Shown: positions 16,046 through 25,008 of the stretch, one piece after another
Numbering within the stretch: the first letter of the stretch is position 1
How the letters are laid out: every line of letters begins with the position of its first letter
Assembly: GCA_035798135.1 (NCBI GenBank)
Contig: JAPFBR010000002.1
Span: forward strand, 186,001-250,000
Direction of reading: 5' to 3'
Length of the DNA stretch: 64,000 nucleotides
From: Sediminicola sp035798135
Lineage (GTDB): Bacteria; Bacteroidota; Bacteroidia; Flavobacteriales; Flavobacteriaceae
Translations under genes and position numbers: made by a program
Notes under the pieces: generated by a model
What the model was told of the DNA's origin: nothing
The model's input: the letters and a program-made list of their open reading frames with translations, nothing else
The model's database searches: none

Positions 16046-18886
16046 TTAAAACCATTTTCTATTGAAAAGTCCAAGAAGAGTCTTGGGACTCAAGGTTACG
16101 ATAAACCTGATTCTTTCTTCATAATTGGGTTGTGATACCTCCCAACCATTATTGGAGTACAATGGGAAATAAAGTTCAAAATAGTCGGTTACCAAGTTTA
16201 AGCGCACCCCGGAATCATACACAAAACGTTCATTAAAACCTTTGCTTTTTAAGAAACCAACATCGCCATAAAGCTCTATCCAGCGCCATAGGTTGACACT
16301 TGCATTGGTCGTTATGATCCAATCGTTGGAGAAGGGACTTTCCAATTTTGATTTAAACCCTCCTTCAGCTATTATGATTTGCTGACTATAGATACCAGTA
16401 TCTTCTGAACGCCCCAAATAATTATAATCAAAGAGGTAATCTGTTGGTCTGTCCAATGCGAAACTAAAAAAATCGGAATTGGTTCGGTTTCTTAAAAATT
16501 TTCCTGCGAAAAACCTTAAGTTCAATTGTCGGTTGTTTTCAAACAGCTTTCTGTATTCCATGTTGAAAGCAATTTTTGAGAATTTGCTGGAATGTTGTGC
16601 ATCCACGAACCAAGAAACATAATCGATCACCCCGTTATTGGAATTGATATAACGGGCGTTCATCACATTATAATCTGGATCTGTTGTCAAGTTTTGATTT
16701 TCATCTACCAACCTAAAAACATTCACATATCTAAAGGTTAAATATTCTCTTTTGTTGGATATTAGGTTATCAGGTCTCCAGCCAAAACTGACCGAAGGAG
16801 TAATTGTGGTGTATCTTGAATTTTCCGCAAAATGAAACGAAGAACCTCCAATGGCATAATTGGCCACGAACATATTTTGGTCCTGATAGTATTTTTTAAA
16901 GTTGAATTTGCCATAGCCTACCAAAGCTTGTTCTTTAAGGGCATAGGAAGGTGAAAAATCAAAAATAAAGGGTCGTTCCAAAAGGGTTTTGTTGTGAACA
17001 CGCATTCCAGGAGTGATTCCGTCATAAATGTTAAAACCCAATACTGGCACATAAAATATCTGGTTGTAATAAGGATCTTCCGTATCCTTAAAAAATTGAA
17101 ATTTTAATTTCTTATTGCTGGAAAAAAAGCCGTTCAGGGATTTCCAATTGTCCCTTTGGTTGAACTCAGGAATTTTTTGGTCATAATTCAAGACCAAGCG
17201 ATCTTCACCTTGTCTGGGAATGGTAAACGTTTCACTTTCTGCAATATCCGAGAACCAGTATTTAGAAACAACGGAATCATTTTTAATGCCAAAAAGGGAA
17301 ATGGGCACATTGATCCCTCCTTTGTTTTTTAAGGTGATTGCCAAGGAATCATCGGTCTTAAAGACATTGCTAATATTATAATCTATTCTTTTGTTGGATG
17401 CTATAAACTCATTTTTGAACCATTTGATGTCCTTATCGGTAGAACCCTCTAAAATGGCAACGAAGTCATCTGGTTTAACAGGCTTCAACTTATAATCTTT
17501 ATAGAATTCTGAAATACTCTTGGCAACCTTGCCTGGCCCAATATATTCCGATAAATATGCTAGACCGAGGCCTGCCTTATATCTATTCGCAATTTTTTGG
17601 TTGAATTTTATTAAGGAATCGTTGGGGGTTGACAATGATTGGTCCAGATTTTTTCGCGCTGTGAGCATATATAGGAAGGAATATTGCTCATTGAAGTCCA
17701 TTTGCGCGAGATGAAAACTTTTCAGGCCCCAGATAGAGGATAGTTTGCCCAATAATTTTTGATCTTTATAATAGGTTTCCACATATTGGATCATGAGGTA
17801 ATTCACTAGGGCATCGTTTACCCATCTATCCTTTCTAATATCAAAATAAAGTGTTTCCCTTAAATAGCTGTTTAAGGCCGTTTTTAGGAATTCCATTTCA
17901 AATTGAAATTGTTCTTCATATGGCGTTATAAAGGAGGGTAGTTGATTGAGCCCATAAAGAGGGTTTTTTTGATTATCTATATCACTTACCATTAGATGCC
18001 CATGGGGATACTCGCCCAAATTGTCAGTAATAAATTGTGCGACCTTATTGATGGACAGGCCTTTGGATATTGGATCGTATTTTGTAGCTTCCAAATCCGT
18101 AAGGATGGTGAGGGTAGGGGTAATATGTTTGGTAAATGTTTTAGTAGGCGTAATAATAATCTCTGCACTCTTACTATTAGTCGCCTCAAGGAAAGATTGT
18201 TTAAAAAAAGGTGCATCCGTAGTCCTTGATTCGGTATAATTACTTGCCAAAAACAAGCTTTTGGGATAATTGAAATTAATCTTAGTATTGGTTATGCCTG
18301 TATAGAGATCCTCTAAATTCTTATTGGAATACAAAGACCACTTACCTGCGGAATACACAGCTGGTGTTAGGTACCAGTCCTTTAAATAGTATTTGTTCTT
18401 ATTGTCATGTCCAAAGGGAGTAAATTTATTGGGGGGAAGTTTTACCCTGTAGGTAATAAAGATTTTGATAGAATCCTTTGGGGCAAGTGATTTATTCAGG
18501 GAAAATTTTACAATATCCTTTTGACGGGTTCTTTCCCAAGCTATGCCACCGTAATGATCATCTACGACACTTAAAATATTGGTGGACCCCCTTTCATGGG
18601 GTTTGGCCAGATGAAGCCCTTTTTTAAATTCCTCCGCAAACCTTTTTGCCAGAGCGGTATTTTTATTGGAGTAGGCCTGTGGCCAGTCATTAAAGAATAG
18701 CTCCGGTAAAGAGTCATTGGAATCATTTACATAGACAAACTGCTGTTGTATATAAATATCCTTCTTTGCCCCATCCAAAGTAGCCGTAAGGGTGTTCAAA
18801 TGCTGGCTATTCATGTGTCCCATACCAAGAATAATGGCAAAAAAGCACAAGCAAAGAGATCTTAAATTATAAGGTTTGGGGAACAT
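16046..18886 (-). CDS. Exported M1-like pseudo-protease domain with C-terminal outer-membrane beta-barrel
   Basis: This 946-residue protein has a signal peptide (about residues 10-27). Residues 35-500 look like an M1 aminopeptidase scaffold, but the zinc site is missing: no HEXXH occurs where expected (residues 328-346), and the usual WxNEG motif reads WVNDAL (355-360). Residues about 600-946 are rich in alternating aromatic beta strands and end in a terminal phenylalanine, as outer-membrane barrels recognised by BamA do. The protein should therefore be anchored in the outer membrane with a non-catalytic peptidase-like domain. The gene lies 6 nt after the LOG gene in a uvrA-LOG-barrel run. 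I do not know a function for the family. Confidence 0.65.
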   Translation of the reverse strand: MFPKPYNLRSLCLCFFAIILGMGHMNSQHLNTLTATLDGAKKDIYIQQQFVYVNDSNDSLPELFFNDWPQAYSNKNTALAKRFAEEFKKGLHLAKPHERGSTNILSVVDDHYGGIAWERTRQKDIVKFSLNKSLAPKDSIKIFITYRVKLPPNKFTPFGHDNKNKYYLKDWYLTPAVYSAGKWSLYSNKNLEDLYTGITNTKINFNYPKSLFLASNYTESRTTDAPFFKQSFLEATNSKSAEIIITPTKTFTKHITPTLTILTDLEATKYDPISKGLSINKVAQFITDNLGEYPHGHLMVSDIDNQKNPLYGLNQLPSFITPYEEQFQFEMEFLKTALNSYLRETLYFDIRKDRWVNDALVNYLMIQYVETYYKDQKLLGKLSSIWGLKSFHLAQMDFNEQYSFLYMLTARKNLDQSLSTPNDSLIKFNQKIANRYKAGLGLAYLSEYIGPGKVAKSISEFYKDYKLKPVKPDDFVAILEGSTDKDIKWFKNEFIASNKRIDYNISNVFKTDDSLAITLKNKGGINVPISLFGIKNDSVVSKYWFSDIAESETFTIPRQGEDRLVLNYDQKIPEFNQRDNWKSLNGFFSSNKKLKFQFFKDTEDPYYNQIFYVPVLGFNIYDGITPGMRVHNKTLLERPFIFDFSPSYALKEQALVGYGKFNFKKYYQDQNMFVANYAIGGSSFHFAENSRYTTITPSVSFGWRPDNLISNKREYLTFRYVNVFRLVDENQNLTTDPDYNVMNARYINSNNGVIDYVSWFVDAQHSSKFSKIAFNMEYRKLFENNRQLNLRFFAGKFLRNRTNSDFFSFALDRPTDYLFDYNYLGRSEDTGIYSQQIIIAEGGFKSKLESPFSNDWIITTNASVNLWRWIELYGDVGFLKSKGFNERFVYDSGVRLNLVTDYFELYFPLYSNNGWEVSQPNYEERIRFIVTLSPKTLLGLFNRKWF

Positions 18887-18892
18887 ATCTTA

Positions 18893-19579
18893 TTAAAAGT
18901 TGGGGCTTAAAGTGCGTCCTCTATAGAAAGAATCAATAATTTCCACCACTTGTTCCTCTGTATCCACAATTTGTATCAGATCCAAATCATTGGGGCTTAT
19001 GTTTCCTATTTTGAGCATGGAGGTTTTCACCCACTCAAAGAGTCCTTCCCAAAAATCGGTTCCCACCAAAATAATTGGGAATTTCTCAATCTTATTGGTT
19101 TGTATAAGGGTAATGGCTTCAAAAAGTTCATCCAAGGTGCCAAAACCGCCAGGCATAACAACAAAACCTTGGGAATATTTTACAAACATCACCTTCCTGA
19201 CGAAGAAATAATCGAAGTCGAGGCTCTTATCCGCATCAATATAAGGATTGTCATGTTGTTCAAAGGGGAGGTCTATATTAAGGCCTACGGAAGTGCCTCC
19301 GGCCAAATGTGCTCCTCGGTTACCAGCTTCCATAATACCTGGACCACCTCCTGTAATAATACCATATCCAGCTTCTGAAATACTTTTTGCGATACTGGTT
19401 GCCAGTTCATAATAAGGATCCCCCTCTTTTGTTCTAGCAGATCCAAATATAGAAACACATGGTCCAATGGCACTCATTTTTTCAAAACCACTGACAAACT
19501 CCCCCATGATCTTGAAAATAGCCCAAGAATCATTGGTCTTTATCTCATTCCATCCTTTGTGGTGTTGCTCTTTTCTCAT
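18893..19579 (-). CDS. LOG-family protein (TIGR00730-type nucleotide phosphoribohydrolase)
   Basis: This 228-residue protein has the two LOG signatures: GGGPGIMEAGNRGA (residues 77-90) and PGGFGTLDE (143-151). The family releases the base from nucleoside 5'-monophosphates; related LOG enzymes activate cytokinins, and PpnN-type enzymes cleave purine monophosphates. The protein is cytosolic. It lies between uvrA (77 nt upstream) and the outer-membrane barrel gene (6 nt downstream) on the same strand. The true substrate cannot be read from sequence. Confidence 0.88.
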   Translation of the reverse strand: MRKEQHHKGWNEIKTNDSWAIFKIMGEFVSGFEKMSAIGPCVSIFGSARTKEGDPYYELATSIAKSISEAGYGIITGGGPGIMEAGNRGAHLAGGTSVGLNIDLPFEQHDNPYIDADKSLDFDYFFVRKVMFVKYSQGFVVMPGGFGTLDELFEAITLIQTNKIEKFPIILVGTDFWEGLFEWVKTSMLKIGNISPNDLDLIQIVDTEEQVVEIIDSFYRGRTLSPNF

Positions 19580-19656
19580 GTATGCTTATTTATTACTTTT
19601 TGTTTTACAAAAGGCTCGTTGAAACCATATGTAGTATGGCATAGCTAGGAGCCTTC

Positions 19657-22491
19657 CTACAAACCTAATTCTTTTCTTAGAAATTTAGAGGTGTAACTCT
19701 TTTTATCTTTTGCTATTTCTTCTGGAGTACCTTTGGCAACCAACTTTCCGCCTCCACGACCTCCTTCATATCCAATATCAATAACATGGTCCACCATTTT
19801 GATTACGTCCATATTGTGTTCTATGACCAAAACCGTATTTCCTTTGTCCACCAATTTATTCAACACGTCCATCAACACTCTAATATCTTCAAAGTGCAAG
19901 CCTGTTGTGGGCTCATCCAAAATATAGAAGGTATTGCCGGTATCCCTTTTGGAAAGTTCTGTGGCCAATTTTATCCGTTGGGCTTCCCCTCCCGATAGGG
20001 TGGTGGATTGTTGCCCCAAGGAAATATAACCTAAACCTACATCTTGAATGGTCTTTACCTTTCTATGGATCTTTGGAATCAATTCAAAAAAGTCTACAGC
20101 CTCGTTAATGGTCATTTCCAATACATCTGCAATGGACTTTCCCTTATACCTAATTTCTAGGGTTTCCCTATTGAAACGCTTCCCATTACAGGTCTCACAT
20201 TCAACATAAACATCTGGCAGAAAATTCATTTCGATAACTCGTAAGCCACCACCTTGGCAGGTTTCACAGCGTCCCCCTTTAACATTGAAACTAAAACGGC
20301 CCAATTTATAACCCCTAATGGCTGCTTCCTGGGTTTTAGCGAACAGGGATCTAATTTCACTGAATACTCCGGTGTAGGTCGCAGGATTGGATCTTGGTGT
20401 CCGGCCAATTGGGGATTGGTTGATGTCTATGACCTTGTCTATATGTTCAAGGCCCTTGATTTTTTTGTAGGGCATGGGTTTTTTAACACCATTGAAATAG
20501 TAGGCATTTAAGATGGGGTAGAGGGTCTCATTTATCAAGGTAGATTTACCGCTTCCCGATACTCCCGTGACCCCGATCATTTTTCCCAAAGGGAATTCCA
20601 CCGTAACATTTTTCAGGTTATTTCCCGTACACCCAGAAAGAACAATACTTTTTCCATTGCCTTCCCTTCGTTTTTCGGGGATAGCTATTTTTTTGACTCC
20701 GGTAATATAATCTGCAGTTAAGGTATGTTGGTTTTTTAAATCTTCGGGTAGGCCTTGGGAAATTATTTCACCCCCATGTCTACCGGCTTTGGGGCCCATA
20801 TCAATGACATGGTCTGCCCTTTCTATCATGTCCCTATCGTGTTCCACAACGATCACCGAGTTGCCTAAATCCCGAAGAGCTTGTAAAGATTTGATCAATC
20901 TATCATTGTCCCTTTGATGTAGGCCTATGCTGGGTTCGTCCAAAATATAAAGTACCCCTACCAGTTGGGACCCTATTTGGGTGGCCAACCGGATCCGTTG
21001 GGCTTCCCCACCGGAAAGGGATTTGGAACTTCTATCGAGGGAAAGATAATCCAACCCCACATCCAATAGAAATTGGAGTCTAGTTTTTATCTCCTTAATA
21101 ATTTCTTCCGCTATTATGCGCTGGTTTCCCACCATTCTTTTTTCCAGGCCATCAAAAAAGGCGGCAAGCTCTACGATATCCATATGGGAAAGCTCCGCGA
21201 TGTTCTTTTCCTCAATTTTCAAATAAAGCGATTCAATCCTAAGACGCGAGCCGTTGCAGGTAGGACAGTTTATTTTGTCCATATATTCCTTTGCCCATCT
21301 TTTTATTGAGGTGGATTCTGCCTCTTCAAATTGATTCTTTAGGAAGACGGAAATACCTTCATAATCTATTTTATATTGCCTTTTGACACCCAATGTCTTG
21401 GAATCTACCTCAAAACTTTCGGCGCCCCCGTGAAGGATCACCTCCAAGGCTTCCACCGGAATAGTATTTATGGGGTCTGTAAGATCAAAATCATACCGTT
21501 GGGCAATAGTTTCAATTTGCTTAAATGCCCAAGATTTTTTGTATTCTCCCAAAGGGGCTATTCCACCCGCTTTGATGGAAAGTTTGGGATTCGGGATGAT
21601 TTTCTTGTCGTTTACCTCGTGTACATTGCCCAAACCATTGCAGTTGGGGCACATGCCTTTTGGCGAATTGAAAGAAAAAGTATTGGGTTCTGAAGAAGGA
21701 TATGAAATCCCTGTTGTGGGACACATCAGATCCCTACTGAAATAGCGGGGAACTTCCTTACCTTCCTCCAGGATCATCAGTACATTATCACCACTGTACA
21801 TTGCTGTATTAATAGTTTCAGAAAGTCGCTTATCCAAATCAGCCGATTCATTCACCTTTAACCGGTCTATAACAATCTCGATATCATGGTTCTTATAGCG
21901 ATCCACTTTCATTCCCTTTACGATATCCTTGATTTCTCCGTCGACCCTGACTTTTACAAAACCTTGTTTGGCGATCTGTTCAAAAAGCTCCCTATAGTGG
22001 CCTTTACGGGATTTTATGATAGGGGCCAAGACATTTATCTTTTTGTCATTAAAATCTTCCATGATCAGCCCTTTGATCTGGTCATCACTATAGCTCACCA
22101 TTTTTTCACCAGTGTTATAACTATAGGCTTCACCGGCCCTGGCAAATAGGAGGCGTAAAAAATCATAGACCTCGGTTATGGTCCCTACAGTAGATCTTGG
22201 GGATTTTGAAGTGGTTTTCTGTTCTATGGCGATTACGGGGGAGAGTCCGTCTATCTTGTCCACGTCAGGCCGCTCTAACCCTCCTAGAAATTGACGGGCA
22301 TAGGCGGAGAAGGTTTCTATGTATCTTCGTTGTCCTTCAGCATAGATGGTATCAAAGGCGAGCGATGATTTGCCACTCCCCGATAGACCTGTGATCACTA
22401 CAAGTTTTTCTCTAGGAATGGTGACATCTATATTTTTAAGATTATGGACCCTAGCGCCCTTAACCTCAATATTTTCCTCGTAATTTGTCAT
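19657..22491 (-). CDS. uvrA: Excinuclease ABC subunit A
   Basis: This 944-residue protein is a complete UvrA: an N-terminal Walker A (GLSGSGKS, residues 35-42), three CxxC zinc elements (including CPNCNGLG and the C-terminal module with CETCQGG and CETCNG), the second Walker A (GVSGSGKS) and two ABC signatures (SLSGGEAQRIRLA and TLSGGEAQRIKLA). It recognises DNA lesions and loads UvrB in nucleotide excision repair. Length and domain order are normal. The next two minus-strand genes may share its transcript. Confidence 0.97.
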   Translation of the reverse strand: MTNYEENIEVKGARVHNLKNIDVTIPREKLVVITGLSGSGKSSLAFDTIYAEGQRRYIETFSAYARQFLGGLERPDVDKIDGLSPVIAIEQKTTSKSPRSTVGTITEVYDFLRLLFARAGEAYSYNTGEKMVSYSDDQIKGLIMEDFNDKKINVLAPIIKSRKGHYRELFEQIAKQGFVKVRVDGEIKDIVKGMKVDRYKNHDIEIVIDRLKVNESADLDKRLSETINTAMYSGDNVLMILEEGKEVPRYFSRDLMCPTTGISYPSSEPNTFSFNSPKGMCPNCNGLGNVHEVNDKKIIPNPKLSIKAGGIAPLGEYKKSWAFKQIETIAQRYDFDLTDPINTIPVEALEVILHGGAESFEVDSKTLGVKRQYKIDYEGISVFLKNQFEEAESTSIKRWAKEYMDKINCPTCNGSRLRIESLYLKIEEKNIAELSHMDIVELAAFFDGLEKRMVGNQRIIAEEIIKEIKTRLQFLLDVGLDYLSLDRSSKSLSGGEAQRIRLATQIGSQLVGVLYILDEPSIGLHQRDNDRLIKSLQALRDLGNSVIVVEHDRDMIERADHVIDMGPKAGRHGGEIISQGLPEDLKNQHTLTADYITGVKKIAIPEKRREGNGKSIVLSGCTGNNLKNVTVEFPLGKMIGVTGVSGSGKSTLINETLYPILNAYYFNGVKKPMPYKKIKGLEHIDKVIDINQSPIGRTPRSNPATYTGVFSEIRSLFAKTQEAAIRGYKLGRFSFNVKGGRCETCQGGGLRVIEMNFLPDVYVECETCNGKRFNRETLEIRYKGKSIADVLEMTINEAVDFFELIPKIHRKVKTIQDVGLGYISLGQQSTTLSGGEAQRIKLATELSKRDTGNTFYILDEPTTGLHFEDIRVLMDVLNKLVDKGNTVLVIEHNMDVIKMVDHVIDIGYEGGRGGGKLVAKGTPEEIAKDKKSYTSKFLRKELGL

Positions 22492-22508
22492 TTTCTATAG
22501 CAAAGTTG

Positions 22509-22516
22509 CAAAGTTA
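22509..22516 (-). promoter_or_regulatory. TAnnTTTG-type promoter element of uvrA
   Basis: On the minus strand this reads TAACTTTG, 17 nt upstream of the uvrA start. No TTG is at -33. No LexA-type palindrome like that at 23744-23810 is seen here, so SOS control of uvrA is not supported. Confidence 0.4.
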
Positions 22517-22617
22517 CGATTTTGGCATCTAATAATGAAGTCGGCAATATTTTGATTTTTGTTAATTAAAACCTCTGGATTAAATTATAGGACCCTTTTT
22601 AAAGCATACCTATGTAG

Positions 22618-22770
22618 CCATTAGGTATTACATATAGGATTGATCAGAGTGAATTTGGGGACGAAGTCGTGATCGATGCCATCTCCAAACACCATAGGTT
22701 CACCCATTATGTGTTGTTCGATACTAAAAGCGACCAATTTATAGAAGAAGAATCTAAGTTAATCGATTGA
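22618..22770 (+). pseudogene. Start-less open frame between uvrA and the TIGR03915 gene, possible gene remnant
   Basis: The 317 nt between uvrA and the TIGR03915 gene hold no complete gene. On the plus strand a 50-codon frame runs from just after a TAG to a TGA. It has protein-like composition (RIDQSEFGDEVVIDAISKHH, then FTHYVLFDTKSD), but no ATG, GTG or TTG near its start. It looks like the tail of a gene whose 5' part has been lost. It matches no family I recognise, and chance cannot be excluded. Confidence 0.25.
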
Positions 22771-22808
22771 AATATTTCTTGAACCCATTATTAAAAAGGC
22801 ATTTATGA

Positions 22809-23582
22809 CTATACTGCCGTCCTTTCATTGAAAAACGGCCGATATGCACTATTGGACACCGTAGAGGACAATTTAGGAAGGATATGCGATTGAATCTCAA
22901 TATTTTTGAGATAGCCATTACTAATATCCGTTACCCCTTGACCTTCGTTTTTTGAAATAGTGGAGTAGAAGTCAGGATTTTTATAATAATCGGCTAGGTC
23001 CAAGGATATCAGTTCAACCTTATATCCTTCATAGTAAATGCCATACCCTCTTTTTGTATCATATATTAACCAATGCTCGTCACGATATTTGGATCGAAAA
23101 TGTTTTGAGATCAAGGGCAGTATATCAAAATCAGGAGCTATAACTGCAAAATAGACCGCATCCTTTGATTGATACATGTCCACAAATGCTTCCATATGTC
23201 TCTTTTCACGACCGACCAATTTTGCCAATTGCCTTATCTTGGATAAACTGTCCTCCTCCAGGACAATTGGTGTTTCGGTAGCCGATGAAAATAATTGTTT
23301 GATATACTTAAATAAAAGGAATTCAATGCCCTTGGCCTCACTTTGATAGGCGAAATAAATGGTTTTGATGGTCTCATGGCTCTTACTTTCAATCCCATTC
23401 CAAACCCTTTTTGCCAAGTCAATTTTGGTATCTATAGATTCTATGTCCGAAAAAAGTTCCTTTTGTTTGCCATTGTCTTTTTGGATGTCCATAACATCCC
23501 ACTTTTCATCAAAGGCTTTAAAAATGGTTGTGAGAAAACCATTGAAACTCCCGTCGTAGATTAAAATTTTAGCATTCTCCAT
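22809..23582 (-). CDS. TIGR03915-family putative DNA repair protein
   Basis: This 257-residue protein has the N-terminus ILIYDGSFNGFLTTIFKAF and the GREKRHMEAFVDM block that mark the TIGR03915 family. Members are usually encoded beside a radical SAM protein (TIGR03916) and are assumed to act in DNA metabolism or repair; no biochemical role is established. No such partner lies in this window, where the downstream neighbour is only a short open frame and then uvrA. It is divergent from the LexA-like S24 repressor, with 244 nt between the start codons, so it may be a target of that regulator. Confidence 0.75.
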   Translation of the reverse strand: MENAKILIYDGSFNGFLTTIFKAFDEKWDVMDIQKDNGKQKELFSDIESIDTKIDLAKRVWNGIESKSHETIKTIYFAYQSEAKGIEFLLFKYIKQLFSSATETPIVLEEDSLSKIRQLAKLVGREKRHMEAFVDMYQSKDAVYFAVIAPDFDILPLISKHFRSKYRDEHWLIYDTKRGYGIYYEGYKVELISLDLADYYKNPDFYSTISKNEGQGVTDISNGYLKNIEIQSHILPKLSSTVSNSAYRPFFNERTAV

Positions 23583-23743
23583 TTGAATTGAATTTAGATT
23601 CGATGAATATTACTTGGTTATTGACATTGCCTTTATTATTTCAAATTGTATAAGTATTGAAACATATAATTGCCAGTGTTCTTTTGCCGTACATTTTGTT
23701 TTTCCTTCTTGTTCCTTTTACTTACTACAACAAACTTGTAATC

Positions 23744-23810
23744 ATTCCAAAAATATGGAATAATTCCTAATTATGGAAATATTCCATAAATATTTTGGAT
23801 ATAATCCAAA
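23744..23810. promoter_or_regulatory. Array of palindromic operator-like sites upstream of the S24 repressor
   Basis: Three dyads lie in 67 nt: ATTCCA-N6-TGGAAT (23744-23761), TTATGGAA-ATA-TTCCATAA (23771-23789) and TTTGGAT-ATA-ATCCAAA (23794-23810). The last two share the core GGA(A/T)-ATA-(A/T)TCC with the same 3-nt spacer. The third overlaps the TTG of the predicted promoter. Spacing and symmetry suggest repressor dimers binding side by side, most simply autoregulation by the gene that follows. Confidence 0.65.
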
Positions 23811-23823
23811 TTGTGTATATTTG
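23795..23823 (+). promoter_or_regulatory. Predicted promoter of the S24 repressor gene
   Basis: TTG (23795-23797), an 18-nt spacer and TATATTTG (23816-23823) fit the Bacteroidota TTG-N17-19-TAnnTTTG consensus exactly. The expected transcription start falls at about 23827-23830, at the ATG itself, implying a leaderless or nearly leaderless mRNA. Confidence 0.6.
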
Positions 23824-23826
23824 AGA

Positions 23827-24594
23827 ATGGAAAATGACATAGCGATTGAGGTAAAACGATTTACGGACGTGCGAAGGGATTTGGGCTATACCCAATCAGA
23901 ATTTGCAAAACTTTTAGGGATTTCCAGTACTACGGCGGATATAGAGCGGGGTAGGACCAAGTTGTCGGGGAAAGTGGTTGCCGAGCTATTGAGGCAGTTT
24001 AAAATAAATCCACTTTGGCTTTTTGGTGAAAGTACCAATCAATATTTGGCAACCTCCAACGTAAGTGTTATTCCCAAAGTTGTGACCGTTGATGCCAATG
24101 AAAATGAGAATATGGTTTTGGTGAATGCCAAAGCGGCTGCCGGGTATCCACAAAACATTCAAGATACCAGTTGGTACAGACAATTACCTGCTTTTGATAT
24201 CCCCTTACCAGAATTCAGGAATGCCACCTATAGAGGTTTTCAAGTGGAAGGGGACAGTATGTTGCCAAATTTACGCCCTGGGGAATGGGTCTTGGCGAAG
24301 GCAGTGGAGAGCATTCAGGATGTAAGCCCCAATAAAATGTATGTAGTGGTCCTTCACGATGCTGTTTTGGTAAAGAAATTGGAGAAATCCCCAAATGGGT
24401 ATAAAATGTCCCTAATTTCCTTGAATGAAACCTATCCACCTTATGAAGTGGATATGCATCAAATACAGGAATTATGGCAGGTGAACAGTAAAATCACCTT
24501 TGGTCTGGATGCTACCACGGAAACGGGACTGCTGCGACAGCTCCAAGAATCGATGGATGAATTAAAAAGCCAGCTTCGTTCCGTTAAAAATTAA
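23827..24594 (+). CDS. LexA-like XRE/S24 transcriptional repressor
   Basis: From the ATG at 23827 the product is 255 residues. The frame extends to 23773, but that start lies inside an operator palindrome and is rejected. Residues 14-50 form an XRE helix-turn-helix (GYTQSEFAKLLGISSTT). The C-terminal half is an S24 autoprotease: a putative Ala105-Gly106 cleavage site, nucleophile Ser144 in EGDSMLPNLRPGE and general base Lys183 in VLVKKL. Such repressors cleave themselves in response to RecA filaments in the SOS response. It is divergent from a putative DNA-repair gene and preceded by an array of palindromes, which suggests SOS-type autoregulation. A prophage origin is not supported by the neighbours. 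Confidence 0.85.
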   Translation: MENDIAIEVKRFTDVRRDLGYTQSEFAKLLGISSTTADIERGRTKLSGKVVAELLRQFKINPLWLFGESTNQYLATSNVSVIPKVVTVDANENENMVLVNAKAAAGYPQNIQDTSWYRQLPAFDIPLPEFRNATYRGFQVEGDSMLPNLRPGEWVLAKAVESIQDVSPNKMYVVVLHDAVLVKKLEKSPNGYKMSLISLNETYPPYEVDMHQIQELWQVNSKITFGLDATTETGLLRQLQESMDELKSQLRSVKN

Positions 24595-24599
24595 TCCCT

Positions 24600-24881
24600 C
24601 TATTTGTAGATGCATTTGTAACAAGTATTGGAAGCAACTTTAACATCAAAAGTTGTATTGCCCTCTACTATAAAAGTTTCGTATGCCTTAAATGTTTTCC
24701 ATTCAGTAGCTCCGGGTAACTGCACTTCCATAATACCCGATACAACAGTCATGTATTCTACAGAAGTGGTGGCAAAGGAATAGGTGCCAGGAGCCATAAC
24801 CCCGACGGTAGCTATTCCCTCTTCATTTTTAAATGCGATGGACATTACTTTGTCATCAAAATACGTATTTGTCTTGAACAT
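24600..24881 (-). CDS. ppnP: Pyrimidine/purine nucleoside phosphorylase PpnP
   Basis: This 93-residue protein fits the PpnP (formerly DUF1255) family in length and in its cupin-like sequence: an N-terminal YFDDKVMSIAF, the central VGVMAPGTYSFAT, VSGIMEVQLPG and the C-terminal NTTFDVKV. The enzyme phosphorolyses a broad range of ribonucleosides. It lies 5 nt from the stop of the convergent S24 repressor gene and carries a -7 element just upstream of its start. Confidence 0.9.
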   Translation of the reverse strand: MFKTNTYFDDKVMSIAFKNEEGIATVGVMAPGTYSFATTSVEYMTVVSGIMEVQLPGATEWKTFKAYETFIVEGNTTFDVKVASNTCYKCIYK

Positions 24882-24904
24882 GGAAGTGATTTTAGGTTGA
24901 AGTG

Positions 24905-24912
24905 CAAATGTA
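24905..24912 (-). promoter_or_regulatory. TAnnTTTG-type promoter element of ppnP
   Basis: On the minus strand this reads TACATTTG, 23 nt upstream of the ppnP start. It would give a short leader. The -33 TTG is not at the standard distance. Confidence 0.45.
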
Positions 24913-25008
24913 ATTAGAAAATCAGCGTCCCTTTAAGCAAATACAAAGTGAGGTAATATTGTGGTATTTGAAACTCCTAGTTGAAATCCATATGAGAATG
25001 CTAACAAT

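Noticed and set aside
23773..23826. Longer start for the S24 repressor at 23773
   Set aside because: The extra codons lie inside the palindromic operator and promoter region, and the helix-turn-helix family N-terminus begins at 23827.
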